Shown piece after piece: positions 44,632-53,767 of a stretch of 64,000 bases of DNA. Origin of the DNA: MPNP01 sp026710155 (GTDB taxonomy: Bacteria; Pseudomonadota; Alphaproteobacteria; Rhodobacterales; Rhodobacteraceae); NCBI GenBank assembly GCA_965200885.1, contig OZ241737.1, positions 1,364,001 to 1,428,000 of the forward strand, given 5' to 3'. The notes beneath the pieces were generated by a model. It was given only the letters and a program-made list of their open reading frames with translations, had not been told where the DNA came from and ran no database searches. The translations under genes were made by a program, and so were the position numbers. Position 1 is the first letter of the stretch, and every line of letters begins with the position of its first letter.

Positions 44632-46581
44632 ATGAATGTAAGACTTTGGTCTCCTTCACATGAAAGGCAGATGAATTCCAATCTGGCTGACTTCATGAAA
44701 TCTATCGGAGTTGGATACAGTCAGAAAAATTTGGATTACGATGAACTTTGGCGATACTCTGTTCAAAATTGCGAACGATTTTGGGATGAGACATGGAAGT
44801 ACTGTAAAATTGTTGGAGACAAGGGTGAAAAGGTTCTTGAATCTGATACTCATTTGAAAGACACCCGCTTTTTTCCCGACGGTAAAATCAATTATGCCGA
44901 AAATCTGATCTCAAAATCGGGACCGTGCCCAGCAATTATTTTTCATGGTGAAAATGGATTGGTCAGGGAGATTTCATGGGATGGATTACATGAAAAGGTT
45001 GCAAAGGTAAGAAATTTCCTGATTGAAGAAGGAATTGAAGAGGAAGATGTAGTTGGAGGAATAGTTACCAATTCCCCAGAGGCGGTAATCACAATGCTGG
45101 CAACAACTTCACTTGGAGCAGTTTGGTCCAGTTGTTCACCTGATTTTGGAGTGAATGGTATTCTGGACAGGTTTGAACAAATTGATCCCAAGATCATTTT
45201 CGGAGTAGAGGGCTATTATTATAACGGTAAATGGTTCGATACAGTCAGTAAGTGCAGAAAGGTCGCAAGTGAAATAACATCGACAAAAAAGCTGGTTATG
45301 ATACCTTATGATGGAGCCGCTTTTGTTGATCAAAGCAATCTGGAGGAATATCCATTCTGGCAAGAAATCATGGCAATTCAAGGTTCTTATGAAATTACCT
45401 TCAAAAGGGTTAACTTCAACTCGCCCTTGTTCATAATGTTTTCTTCGGGAACAACAGGCAAACCCAAATGCATAGTACATTCCGTGGGCGGTACCTTGCT
45501 CCAACACCGCAAGGAACATTGTTTTCATTATGATGTACATGAAAACGACAGAATGCTGTTTTTTACAACCTGTGGATGGATGATGTGGAATTGGCTGGTG
45601 AGTGCTTTGGCAGGCAAGGCCACAATTGTCTTGTATGATGGTTCCCCCGTATTTCCAACTGTTGAACGGATGGGAGAAGTAATACATGAATCACAACTTA
45701 CCCAGTTCGGTGCTTCGGCCAAATATTTTGATGGCTGCCTGAAAGCAAATTTCATACCTACCGATAAATACGACTTCAGTTCACTGAGATCGGTTTTTTC
45801 CACCGGCTCCCCACTTTCGGGTGAAGCGTTTGACTATATTTACTCCTATTGGAAGAAAGATGTTTGCTTGTCTTCTATTGCAGGTGGCACTGATATCATC
45901 GGCTGTTTTGTGGGTGGAAGTCCAATTAGCCCAGTATACAGGGGACAGTGCCAAAAAAGGCTTCTTGGAATGGATGTAAGGGTGTTTGATGAAAATGGAA
46001 AATCGTTGGAAAACTCACCCGGCGAACTCGTATGTGCATCACCCCATCCCACCATTCCGCTTTGCTTCATGAATGACGAAGACGGTCAAAAGTTTGAAAA
46101 TGCCTATTTCAGCAAGTTTGAGGGCGTATGGCATCATGGAGATTGGGTCCAGTTGACCGATCAAGGGGGAATGATATTTCATGGCCGTTCAGATGCCACC
46201 CTTAATCCAGGAGGTGTACGAATAGGAACCTCGGAAATCTACCGACCTGTTGAGCAATTGGAAGAGATTGCAGAGGCACTTGTTATTGCCAGGGACATCG
46301 GTGGGGATGTTGAATTGGTTTTGTTTGTCAGGCTGCAAGCAGGCATATCACTTGATGAAGAACTCATAACCATTATCAAAAACCAAATTAGAAACAATGC
46401 TTCCCCCAGACATGTCCCAAGGAAAGTGATTCAGGTTTCAGATCTACCCCGAACAAGATCGGGTAAACTGGTGGAAATTGCTGTCAGGGATGTCATTCAT
46501 GGCAATGAAGTGAAAAACATTGAGGCCATTGCCAATCCCGAAGCATTGATGCAATTCAGGGACATGAAAGAACTTGCCTGA
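44632..46581 (+). CDS. aacS: Acetoacetyl-CoA synthetase
   Basis: This 649-residue acyl-activating enzyme makes acetoacetyl-CoA from acetoacetate, ATP and CoA, linking ketone bodies or polyhydroxybutyrate to central metabolism. It has P-loop IMFSSGTTGKPKCIVHSVGG near residue 269, the adenylation motif HHGDWVQLTDQGG (near 502) with catalytic Asp, and C-terminal RTRSGKLVEIAVRD with the catalytic Lys. The N-terminal start and the DYDELWRYSVQNCERFW segment are typical of AacS rather than acetyl-CoA synthetase. Ribosome site CAGGAG lies 7 bp upstream. Confidence 0.93.
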   Translation: MNVRLWSPSHERQMNSNLADFMKSIGVGYSQKNLDYDELWRYSVQNCERFWDETWKYCKIVGDKGEKVLESDTHLKDTRFFPDGKINYAENLISKSGPCPAIIFHGENGLVREISWDGLHEKVAKVRNFLIEEGIEEEDVVGGIVTNSPEAVITMLATTSLGAVWSSCSPDFGVNGILDRFEQIDPKIIFGVEGYYYNGKWFDTVSKCRKVASEITSTKKLVMIPYDGAAFVDQSNLEEYPFWQEIMAIQGSYEITFKRVNFNSPLFIMFSSGTTGKPKCIVHSVGGTLLQHRKEHCFHYDVHENDRMLFFTTCGWMMWNWLVSALAGKATIVLYDGSPVFPTVERMGEVIHESQLTQFGASAKYFDGCLKANFIPTDKYDFSSLRSVFSTGSPLSGEAFDYIYSYWKKDVCLSSIAGGTDIIGCFVGGSPISPVYRGQCQKRLLGMDVRVFDENGKSLENSPGELVCASPHPTIPLCFMNDEDGQKFENAYFSKFEGVWHHGDWVQLTDQGGMIFHGRSDATLNPGGVRIGTSEIYRPVEQLEEIAEALVIARDIGGDVELVLFVRLQAGISLDEELITIIKNQIRNNASPRHVPRKVIQVSDLPRTRSGKLVEIAVRDVIHGNEVKNIEAIANPEALMQFRDMKELA

Positions 46582-46608
46582 TAAAACGATGTGGATTTTT
46601 GCCCGGGA

Positions 46609-46692
46609 TGGTGGGCGACCCTGGAATCGAACCAGGCACAGGTCTCCCCGGCGGAGTTACAGTCCGCTGCCGCACCTTGCAGCACGTCGCCC
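46609..46692 (-). tRNA. tRNA-Tyr (anticodon GTA)
   Basis: Minus strand: 7-bp acceptor stem GGGCGAC/GTCGCCC, anticodon stem GCGGA/TCCGC with loop CTGTAAC (GTA), long variable arm, T-arm CCTGGTTCGATTCCAGG and encoded CCA. The usual T at position 8 is not present, and the D-arm is compact (TGCT with GGCA). This may be a lineage-specific form. Confidence 0.82.
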
Positions 46693-46760
46693 AAATTTGG
46701 TGGTTACCTTATTGATAATTTAAGGTTGGTATTTCAAGTCATCAAGCATAAATTTCTTGC

Positions 46761-47567
46761 ATGCAGGATAAAATATTCAGGAAAAAGGTGCAAGGGTTGG
46801 GAAAAAATTCAAATCGGCAAAAAGCCCGCAATAGATATTGGGTCTTCGGGTATCATCCTGTCAAAGCTGCCCTGTTAAATCCAAATCGAGTGAGCCACCG
46901 ATTGATCCTGACTCAAAATGCAGCCAATAAACTACAGCAGGATATCAATACCCTTGATGATCTGAATCCCGAAATCCAGCCTTCAAAATTTATCGCTGAT
47001 CTATTGGTTTCGGGTGCTACCCACCAGGGTTTTGCATTGGAGGTGGAGCCACTACCGGAATATCGGTTTGACAATCTGGATTTGAACAATGGGCCATTTA
47101 AGCCTGTCGTTTTGTTGGATCAGGTCACAGATCCACAAAATGTTGGCGCAATTTTGCGATCAGCCGAGGCTTTTTTTGCCAAGGCTGTCATTGCAACCAC
47201 TAGAAACACTCCAGTTGAATCTGGTGTTTTGGCCAAAGCTTCTTCAGGAGCCATTGAGCGCATCCCCTTGATCAGGATTTCCAACCTGTCTGTTGCCATG
47301 AAGGTTTTGAAGGAAAACGGTTGTTGGTTGATTGGTCTTGATCCTTTTGGAGAGGATGAATTGGAAAATGTATTACTATCAACCTCAGATGTAAATATTG
47401 GTTTTGTGATGGGGGCAGAAGGCAGGGGATTAAGAGAATCGGTAAGGAAGCAATGCGATTATTTGGCAAAAATTACCATCAAGACTACGATCGATTCACT
47501 GAATGTATCAAATGCAGCAACAATTTGTCTTTATTCGGCTCACGTAATCAGAAACAAAAGCAATTGA
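46761..47567 (+). CDS. rlmB: 23S rRNA (guanosine-2'-O-)-methyltransferase RlmB / TrmH-family
   Basis: The 268-residue SPOUT methyltransferase has the N-terminal substrate-binding segment (NRYWVFGYHPVKAALLNPNR near residue 24), motif 1 LLDQVTDPQNVGAILRSAEA (near 118), motif 2 GFVMGAEGRGLRESV (near 213) and motif 3 DSLNVSNAATICLY (near 248). It adds a methyl group to a ribose in 23S rRNA. Ordinary length. Confidence 0.9.
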   Translation: MQDKIFRKKVQGLGKNSNRQKARNRYWVFGYHPVKAALLNPNRVSHRLILTQNAANKLQQDINTLDDLNPEIQPSKFIADLLVSGATHQGFALEVEPLPEYRFDNLDLNNGPFKPVVLLDQVTDPQNVGAILRSAEAFFAKAVIATTRNTPVESGVLAKASSGAIERIPLIRISNLSVAMKVLKENGCWLIGLDPFGEDELENVLLSTSDVNIGFVMGAEGRGLRESVRKQCDYLAKITIKTTIDSLNVSNAATICLYSAHVIRNKSN

Positions 47568-47798
47568 CTTGAATCCATTTTTTTCAAACCAATTCGCATC
47601 TTTTCATTTGCGGACCATCAAACAATTGGTTCTAATTAGTATAAAATTAATCTAAAAAATTATGACATAATCCTATAATTTTACTTATATTAGGATAATT
47701 TACCATAATATAAATCATTCATTCTTGCAAACTACATTTTTTGAAAATCGTGATTAAAACAATCTCCCATAGGATTTATTTTCAATTAGGAAAGAAAT
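47568..47798. other. Intergenic, AT-rich, probable promoter region
   Basis: 231-bp gap before the O-acetylhomoserine sulfhydrylase gene, with many TATAAT-like words (for example near 47708). No riboswitch structure such as SAM-II was recognised by eye. Confidence 0.35.
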
Positions 47799-49091
47799 AT
47801 GAGCGATAACCCGACTTATGGATTTGATACTTTGCAAATTCATGCTGGATCCTCCCCTGACCCGGCAACTGGTGCAAGGCAAACTCCCATCTATCAGACA
47901 ACAGCCTTTGTTTTCAGGGATTCCGAACATGCTGCGGCTTTGTTCAATCTTCAGGAAGTAGGTTTCATCTACTCAAGACTAACCAATCCCACTGTTGGCG
48001 TTCTCCAGGAGAGGATAGCCACGCTTGAGGGTGGAGCCGGTGCAGTTTGCTGTTCTTCCGGCCATGCAGCCCAGATCATGGCACTTTTCCCCCTGATGGG
48101 ACCTGGATTGAATATTGTCACATCCAATCGGCTTTATGGGGGTACAGTTACCCAGTTCAGCCGGACCATTCAGCGTTTTGGTTGGGAAGCCAGGTTTGTT
48201 GATACTGAAAACCCTGATGAGGTCAAGGCGGCAATTGATGAAAATACCAGGGCCATATTCTGTGAATCCATTGCCAATCCGGGAGGTTACATTACGGATT
48301 TGAAAGCTTTGGCAAATATTGCCAATGATGCAGAGATTCCCTTGATTGTAGACAATACATCGGCAACACCTTACCTGTGCCGACCCATTGAGTTTGGCGC
48401 AACCCTGGTTGTCCATTCGCTTACCAAATTCTTGACGGGCAATGGTACCGTAACTGGTGGGGCCATTGTCGATTCCGGTAAATTTGATTGGTCTGTAGGA
48501 GGCAAGTTCCCTTCCCTTGCGGCACCTGAACCGGCTTATCATGGATTGAATTTCTATGAAGCACTTGGTTCAATGGCCTTTACTTTCCATGGAATTGCGG
48601 TGGGACTACGTGATCTTGGCATGACCATGAATCCCCAAGGAGCCCATTATACCTTGCTCGGTATCGAAACCCTCTCCATGAGGATGGACAAACATGTTTC
48701 AAATGCAGAGAAGGTCGCCAAATGGCTGGAACAGGATAGCAGGGTCAACTATGTGACTTATGCCGGATTGCCATCATCTCCCTATTTCGACAGGGTTGAG
48801 AAATACTGTCCAAAAGGTGCCGGTTCGCTGTTTACCTTTGCATTGAAAGGTGGCTATGAAGCATGTGTCAAACTTGTCGACAGCCTGGAATTGTTCAGTC
48901 ATGTGGCAAATCTGGGTGATGCCAAGTCGCTGGTTATCCATTCGGCTTCAACCACTCATCGTCAACTTACTCCTGAACAACAGGAGTCAGCCGGTGCCAT
49001 TCCTGATGTGGTGAGGTTGTCGATTGGCATTGAAGATCCGGATGATTTGATTGCTGATTTGGATCAGGCACTAACCAAGGCCCACGCCTAG
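47799..49091 (+). CDS. metY: O-acetylhomoserine aminocarboxypropyltransferase (O-acetylhomoserine sulfhydrylase)
   Basis: The PLP-dependent enzyme of the Cys/Met metabolism family makes homocysteine from O-acetylhomoserine and sulfide. At 430 residues it has the start FDTLQIHAGSSPDPATGARQ, YSRLTNPTVGVLQERIATLE near residue 55, GAGAVCCSSGHAAQ near 78, and PLP-Lys motif VVHSLTKFLTGNG near 205, all typical of MetY rather than MetB or MetC. Confidence 0.93.
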   Translation: MSDNPTYGFDTLQIHAGSSPDPATGARQTPIYQTTAFVFRDSEHAAALFNLQEVGFIYSRLTNPTVGVLQERIATLEGGAGAVCCSSGHAAQIMALFPLMGPGLNIVTSNRLYGGTVTQFSRTIQRFGWEARFVDTENPDEVKAAIDENTRAIFCESIANPGGYITDLKALANIANDAEIPLIVDNTSATPYLCRPIEFGATLVVHSLTKFLTGNGTVTGGAIVDSGKFDWSVGGKFPSLAAPEPAYHGLNFYEALGSMAFTFHGIAVGLRDLGMTMNPQGAHYTLLGIETLSMRMDKHVSNAEKVAKWLEQDSRVNYVTYAGLPSSPYFDRVEKYCPKGAGSLFTFALKGGYEACVKLVDSLELFSHVANLGDAKSLVIHSASTTHRQLTPEQQESAGAIPDVVRLSIGIEDPDDLIADLDQALTKAHA

Positions 49092-49108
49092 ACAAAACAG
49101 GACTTGTG

Positions 49109-49136
49109 AAGCCTTCCGTTATCAGGAAGGCTTTCC
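49109..49136. terminator. Intrinsic terminator shared by the converging genes
   Basis: AAGCCTTCC and GGAAGGCTT form a 9-bp stem around a 7-base loop, followed by short T/C sequence. It lies between convergent genes at 49091 and 49140 and could act in both directions. Confidence 0.75.
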
Positions 49137-49139
49137 CGG

Positions 49140-50516
49140 TCAATTCAAATTCACGACCTTCCCTGGATTCAGAATGTTTTTTGGATCCAGGGTTTTTTTT
49201 ATATTGGCCATTACTATCCAGGATTCACCATGTTGTTGGTGCATGTATTTCATCTTACCCCGACCTATGCCATGTTCACCTGTGATGGTTCCTCCAAGTT
49301 TCAGGCTCCGGGCATTTAACCTGGATGTGATTTCCTTGGCTATGGCCAGTTCCTCGGGATTGTCAGGATCGATTAGCAAGGCTGTATGGAAATTGCCATC
49401 ACCCACGTGGCCAACAATTGGTCCTTGCAGGGGACTGTTTTCGATATCTTCAACCGTTTCAAGAATAGCTTCGGTTAGTTTGGAAATGGGAACACAGGAA
49501 TCGGTTGTTAGCACCTTGCATCCGGGTCGAAGTGATTTTGCTGCATAATAGGAGTTATGTCTGGCTTTCCATAGATGGTTACGATCTTCGGTCCTCGTTG
49601 CCCATTGGTAATCACTTCCTCCATAATCGGAAATAATTTCACCAACTGTTTCGGATTGTTCCTCAACACCCGTCTTCGAACCATGAAACTCCAGAAACAA
49701 ATGGGGAGTTTCAGGTAGATTGAAATCCTTATCCCATAGGTTCATGCCCCGCATCATGGCGGCATCCACCAACTCTATCCGAGCAATCGGAATACCCATC
49801 TGGATTATTGTAATTACAGAATTGACCGCTGATTCTACATCCTCAAAGGCACATACTGCTGCTGATATTGCCTCGGGTTGTCCCTGCAATTTCAGGGTAA
49901 TTTCCGTAATTATGCCAAGGGTCCCCTCGGAACCAACAAACAGTGAGGTCAAATCATAACCGGCAGAATTCTTTTTTGCCTTGGTGCCCGTCCTGATAAT
50001 TTTTCCATCAGCCAGAACCACTTCCAGGGCCAGGATGTTATCCTTCATCGTTCCATAGCGAACGGCAGTTGTTCCTGATGCTCTTGTGGAAGCCATACCC
50101 CCCAATGTTGCATTCGCACCCGGATCAATCGGAAAGAACAACCCGGTATTGCGAAGTTCCTGATTCAATTCCTCACGGGTTATCCCGGGTTGGATGACAA
50201 CATTCAAATCCTCCTCATTGATTTCGAGAATTCTTTTCATCTGGCTTAAATCAATGGTAATACCTCCATTAATCGCCATGGAATGACCTTCAAGGGAAGT
50301 TCCCACACCCCAGGGTATAACAGGACAATTTTCCTCGTTGCAAATGACGGCAATTTGTGAAACTTCCTCGTTATTGGCAGGAAACACAACACCATCAGGT
50401 AGTGAAATGGGGAAATAGGATTCATCAGCCCCATGAAGTTCCAAAACAGAATTATTGGTGGAGAATCTGTCACCAAACAACTCCCTCAATCTTGTTTTGG
50501 CATTTTCAATGGTCAC
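49140..50516 (-). CDS. FAD-linked oxidase, D-lactate dehydrogenase/GlcD type
   Basis: The 458-residue flavoprotein has FAD-binding domain 4 (VIPWGVGTSLEGHSMAINGG near 64, GGMASTRASGTTAVRYGTMK near 140, FVGSEGTLGIITEI near 193) and the C-terminal FAD-linked oxidase domain (GTITGEHGIGRGKMKY near 405, with His-Gly-x-Gly). Members oxidise D-lactate, glycolate or other 2-hydroxy acids. The exact substrate is not evident. No GlcE or GlcF neighbour, which favours a single-subunit D-lactate dehydrogenase. Confidence 0.9.
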   Translation of the reverse strand: MTIENAKTRLRELFGDRFSTNNSVLELHGADESYFPISLPDGVVFPANNEEVSQIAVICNEENCPVIPWGVGTSLEGHSMAINGGITIDLSQMKRILEINEEDLNVVIQPGITREELNQELRNTGLFFPIDPGANATLGGMASTRASGTTAVRYGTMKDNILALEVVLADGKIIRTGTKAKKNSAGYDLTSLFVGSEGTLGIITEITLKLQGQPEAISAAVCAFEDVESAVNSVITIIQMGIPIARIELVDAAMMRGMNLWDKDFNLPETPHLFLEFHGSKTGVEEQSETVGEIISDYGGSDYQWATRTEDRNHLWKARHNSYYAAKSLRPGCKVLTTDSCVPISKLTEAILETVEDIENSPLQGPIVGHVGDGNFHTALLIDPDNPEELAIAKEITSRLNARSLKLGGTITGEHGIGRGKMKYMHQQHGESWIVMANIKKTLDPKNILNPGKVVNLN

Positions 50517-50627
50517 GGGTGCTCTCGAAGTTTATGAATAAAGGCAAAATGTTACTGAATCAACAAGAATTAATTTGGCAGTTTCTGGTACCTTAAATAT
50601 ACTAAAAAACAGTAATTAGGAAATTCG

Positions 50628-51212
50628 ATGGTGCCAAATTTAGCATTCAAATTCAGTTATACCATGGTTCATCTTTTTCACCGCAAAAAGGATGGTGTTT
50701 GGTTCATGATGGATTCTGTTCATCATGGTGAGCCGGATTTGCACCTGAAGATGGAAAAGCTGAAGCGTAATGCCATTCAACTTGGCGAAGCGAATCTGGC
50801 AACATTACTTGTGTTGCCCACAAACGAGATAAGTTGCAGAAACATGATAATTGGACAAAAGCCTGGCAGATTGACACCCAAAAAAGTCAGGCGATATCTT
50901 GATCAGATTTCTAAGGAATCCACAAGTGATTCATCTTATGACTGGTTTTTTGAGGATGGCAAGTTACATTTTGCCGTAATACCTTCTGAAACAATGGAAA
51001 AGGCAATCGAATTTTCAGAAAAACATGGTTTTAAACCAAGCCTCGCTGTTGGAATACCGCAAAGCAAGGAGTATGGTAAAGCTGCCATATTCAAGGTAAT
51101 CTCAAGCAAAAATGCAGATCTTTCCGACTTGAAGCAATCCCCTTTAGAATTTGAAATGGAAGCAGTCAAACTACCTAAATCCGCCAGCAGGGATTCTCAA
51201 ACTATATACTGA
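50628..51212 (+). CDS. Conserved alphaproteobacterial protein, N-terminal part of a PilM/GspL-like fused protein (possible)
   Basis: The 194-residue protein starts with a surface-type beginning (FSYTMVHLFHRKKDGVWFMM) and repeats patterns seen in large alphaproteobacterial proteins with an actin-like N-domain (ATLLVLPTNEISCRNMIIGQ, then MEKAIEFSEKHGFKPSLAVG). In those proteins a long linker and a PilP-like C-domain follow in one chain. Here the chain stops at 51212 and the C-domain is in the next gene, in another frame. Recognition is from pattern memory. Confidence 0.55.
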   Translation: MVPNLAFKFSYTMVHLFHRKKDGVWFMMDSVHHGEPDLHLKMEKLKRNAIQLGEANLATLLVLPTNEISCRNMIIGQKPGRLTPKKVRRYLDQISKESTSDSSYDWFFEDGKLHFAVIPSETMEKAIEFSEKHGFKPSLAVGIPQSKEYGKAAIFKVISSKNADLSDLKQSPLEFEMEAVKLPKSASRDSQTIY

Positions 51213-51285
51213 AATGGGCTCAATAGGATGGATATAACAAGCATAAAATACTTTGACAGTTTATCGGATAGCCGAGTCATCTGAT

Positions 51286-51711
51286 ATGAAATTGACCGAT
51301 TTACTTTCTCCAATTACAAGGCCATTCGGTTTATCAGGACCCAAACAGGTCTTTAACGGTATAAAATTCAGGCCTGGAAAACTTTCTGGCGTGAAAACGG
51401 ATATTCAGAATGTTGTTTTGAGACCGAGAACCCTCAATCGGCCAAGCAGTTCATCCAGAGAACAAAAGAGAGATTATATTACGGGTGGGCTTTCGGTCGA
51501 GGACAATCTCCTGAATTTGGATAAATTCAACTTGATAGGGGTTTTTGGCCCACCTGAGGACAGGGAGGCACTTGTACTTTCACCAAGGGGAAAGATCACA
51601 AGATTAAAGGTTGGAAGTAGATTTCAAAGGGGGAGGGTAATATCCATAGGAAAGGATCAAGTGGTCTACATAAGAGACAACAAGAATTATGTCTTCAGGA
51701 TGAAAAATTGA
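51286..51711 (+). CDS. PilP/GspC-HR-like domain protein, C-terminal counterpart of the preceding gene
   Basis: The last 60 residues have a small beta-domain pattern, FNLIGVFGPPEDREALVLSP, then VGSRFQRGRVISIGKDQVVY, of PilP/GspC-HR type found at the end of the larger alphaproteobacterial protein. The preceding part (LRPRTLNRPSSSSREQKRDY) is low complexity, like the linker. Start at ATG 51286 is a guess; a longer frame begins at 51253. Probably half of a split gene. Confidence 0.5.
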   Translation: MKLTDLLSPITRPFGLSGPKQVFNGIKFRPGKLSGVKTDIQNVVLRPRTLNRPSSSSREQKRDYITGGLSVEDNLLNLDKFNLIGVFGPPEDREALVLSPRGKITRLKVGSRFQRGRVISIGKDQVVYIRDNKNYVFRMKN

Positions 51712-51954
51712 TTTGAAATCCAATTTCCAATCAATCGTATTGTGTTCGGGAAATTGCTTGTCTTTACAGGTGATACCAAGAGTAGTTGCCATTACTATTA
51801 TATGGAACAACCTGTTGGAAATTATTGCAGGAGGATTTGTAAATATCCATGAGATTGCTGGGAAACCTGGCCATCCTTGAATTACAATTGACATTAATCC
51901 AACCCACCATAATTTTGGCAGTAAAAGGAAAGCAACAATATTGAAGGGGACATA
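51712..51954. other. Intergenic, no gene seen
   Basis: 243-bp AT-rich gap with no recognised gene; the promoter of the protease operon is expected here. Confidence 0.3.
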
Positions 51955-52170
51955 ATGCAAAATGAATTGAACATGAATGAGAAAACTACCCTTGCCGATG
52001 ATCAAGGGAGTCAACAAATGACAACGACCGATATGTTTAGGGAGTTGGTTTCCAACAACTTGATTATTCCTGAAAACAATAATTTTTATCTTCCTCCCAT
52101 GCCAACTGCATATGAACCTATTCCAAGTATTTCATCAACAAACACTATTCCACTCAATTTAGGGGAATAG
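51955..52170 (+). CDS. Small hypothetical protein upstream of the serine protease
   Basis: The 71-residue protein is polar at the start (MNEKTTLADDQGSQQM) and ends in Pro/Thr/Asn-rich sequence (FYLPPMPTAYEPIPSISSTN), probably disordered. It is 7 bp upstream of the protease gene and ends just before it, suggesting co-translation. No family recognised. It could be a cofactor or substrate of the protease. Confidence 0.5.
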   Translation: MQNELNMNEKTTLADDQGSQQMTTTDMFRELVSNNLIIPENNNFYLPPMPTAYEPIPSISSTNTIPLNLGE

Positions 52171-52177
52171 CTTTAAT

Positions 52178-53092
52178 ATGCCAAACTGGAACCATGTACT
52201 TAAAGAAATTGAAAAAGAGACATCACAGGGCAACCCCACTCCATATGACACAATTCGACGAAAATATTTGATACAGCTTCATAAGCATTCTGGAAGAAAT
52301 ACGATAGGATATTATTCCGGCTTCCTGGTTAAACCAACTGTCAATGGAATCAGTATTTCTGACGAAGACAAAAATGGTTTCATGGCTTGCATTCACAAAA
52401 TGGATAGGTCCAAGGGGTTGGATTTAATCCTCCATACCCCGGGAGGTGATATAGCTGCCACTGAATCCCTTGTCCACTATTTGAAGGGAATGTTTAAGAA
52501 CGATATCCGAGCAATTATTCCACAAATTGCTATGTCTGCAGGAACAATATTTGCCTGTTCATGTAAATCAATCGTAATGGGGAAACATTCCAACCTTGGA
52601 CATGTTGACCCACAGATTAACGGGATTCCCTGTATTGGAGTCCTTACCGAATTCAAAAAAGCCTATTCTGAAATACAGAAGGACAATCGGGCTGCATTGG
52701 TTTGGAATCCCATTCTCAGCAGACTCACACCTTCTTTTCTCCAGCAGTGCGAATGGGCAGTTCAAAGGTCAAGGGCTTTTCTGGAGAAGACCCTGAGGGA
52801 AAACATGTTGAGTGGTTTTGAGGAAAATAAACAAAACGATACCGTTAAAATGATTTTGGACAGATTGACAAATTTGGAATTCAACAAATCACATGATCGG
52901 CACATACACCATCAGGAATGCCAGCATATTGGTTTAAAAATCGAAAGGCTTGAAGACAAGAAAAGTCAAAAGTTCCAGGATCTTGTCCTTACTGTCCATC
53001 ATTGCTTTATGCACACCCTTGCCAATACCAATGCTTTCAAGATAATCGAAGACTATCGGGGTAGGGCACTGGTAAAAATCCAAACTTTATGA
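52178..53092 (+). CDS. Serine dehydrogenase proteinase (SDH/S49-type, ClpP/SppA fold)
   Basis: The 304-residue protein carries the ClpP/crotonase-like core: LILHTPGGDIAATESLVHYL near residue 86, then IIPQIAMSAGTIFACSCKSI, where the Ser in MSAGT is the catalytic nucleophile, near 114, and HVDPQINGIPC near 146. This is the pattern of the SDH proteinase family. No signal peptide, so cytoplasmic. Such proteases occur in defence or mobile islands. It is followed by mobile-element debris. Confidence 0.82.
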   Translation: MPNWNHVLKEIEKETSQGNPTPYDTIRRKYLIQLHKHSGRNTIGYYSGFLVKPTVNGISISDEDKNGFMACIHKMDRSKGLDLILHTPGGDIAATESLVHYLKGMFKNDIRAIIPQIAMSAGTIFACSCKSIVMGKHSNLGHVDPQINGIPCIGVLTEFKKAYSEIQKDNRAALVWNPILSRLTPSFLQQCEWAVQRSRAFLEKTLRENMLSGFEENKQNDTVKMILDRLTNLEFNKSHDRHIHHQECQHIGLKIERLEDKKSQKFQDLVLTVHHCFMHTLANTNAFKIIEDYRGRALVKIQTL

Positions 53093-53116
53093 CATCGGAT
53101 AAACTAAAGTATTTTT

Positions 53117-53365
53117 TAGGGATTATATACTTGTTTCTCCATTGCCTGATTTCAGTTCTTTTTCTTGTTTTCCAAAAACCGCCAGTCCTTCTTTGGCGGT
53201 TGCATTGTTATTGCCTCGCCTGCATTTTCAGGTGAGTCCTTGATCATGGGAGACTCCTCGTGGCATTCGGACTGGTTTGCCCTGGGTTTCTTTGTTTCTG
53301 AGGCTTGCGTCTTGACTGTCGGACGATCATTGCGGGTTGGCATGTTCTTCTCCAAGTATGGATGA
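53117..53365. mobile_element. Decayed TIR element, same family as 63048-63264
   Basis: The left end AGGGATTATATACTTGTTTC matches the TIR of the element at 63048, and the following 60 bp (GCCTGATTTCAG, TTCTTTGGCGGTTGC) match too. The right end near 53350 (TTCTCCAAGTATGG) is altered. No gene. Confidence 0.55.
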
Positions 53366-53479
53366 TGGCAATGCTTCAACAGGATTGTTGTTCCGAATCT
53401 GAACGATCTTCACTCAAGACGAATCCGTCATTTTCGACATTGAACTGTTGGCAGGAAGAATATCGACCATCGCCAAATC

Positions 53480-53745
53480 GTTTCTTCCCATTCTTCCAAT
53501 CTTGTCAAAATGATTTTCTCACCCTATGTTTTCAGTCATCGGGAATACTCGTTCTCTTGGATGCAAAATGTGTTTGTGGTATTCCCGACCCTTCCCCCAA
53601 AAACCTGATTCTGCACGTTTTACCCCTTTGGGACGGAAAACGAACAAAATCGAAAGGGAAATTGAACGAATCAACCCGAAGAGGCAAAATCACCCAAATT
53701 GGGCTGTTTCATGGCAAAATTTAGCGCAATATGGAAAACACACCC
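53480..53745 (-). mobile_element. Fragment of an ISKra4-type element (transposase start side)
   Basis: CTTGTCAAAAT, CAGTCATCGGGAATACTC, GGAAAACGAACAAAAT and GGGCTGTTTCATGGCAAAAT, in order, match 42850-43109, the end of the other copy. It stops at the CACACCC end at 53745. The other end is missing; it lies directly after the TIR element remnant. Confidence 0.6.
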
Positions 53746-53767
53746 GAAAAGCCCAGGAAACACACCC

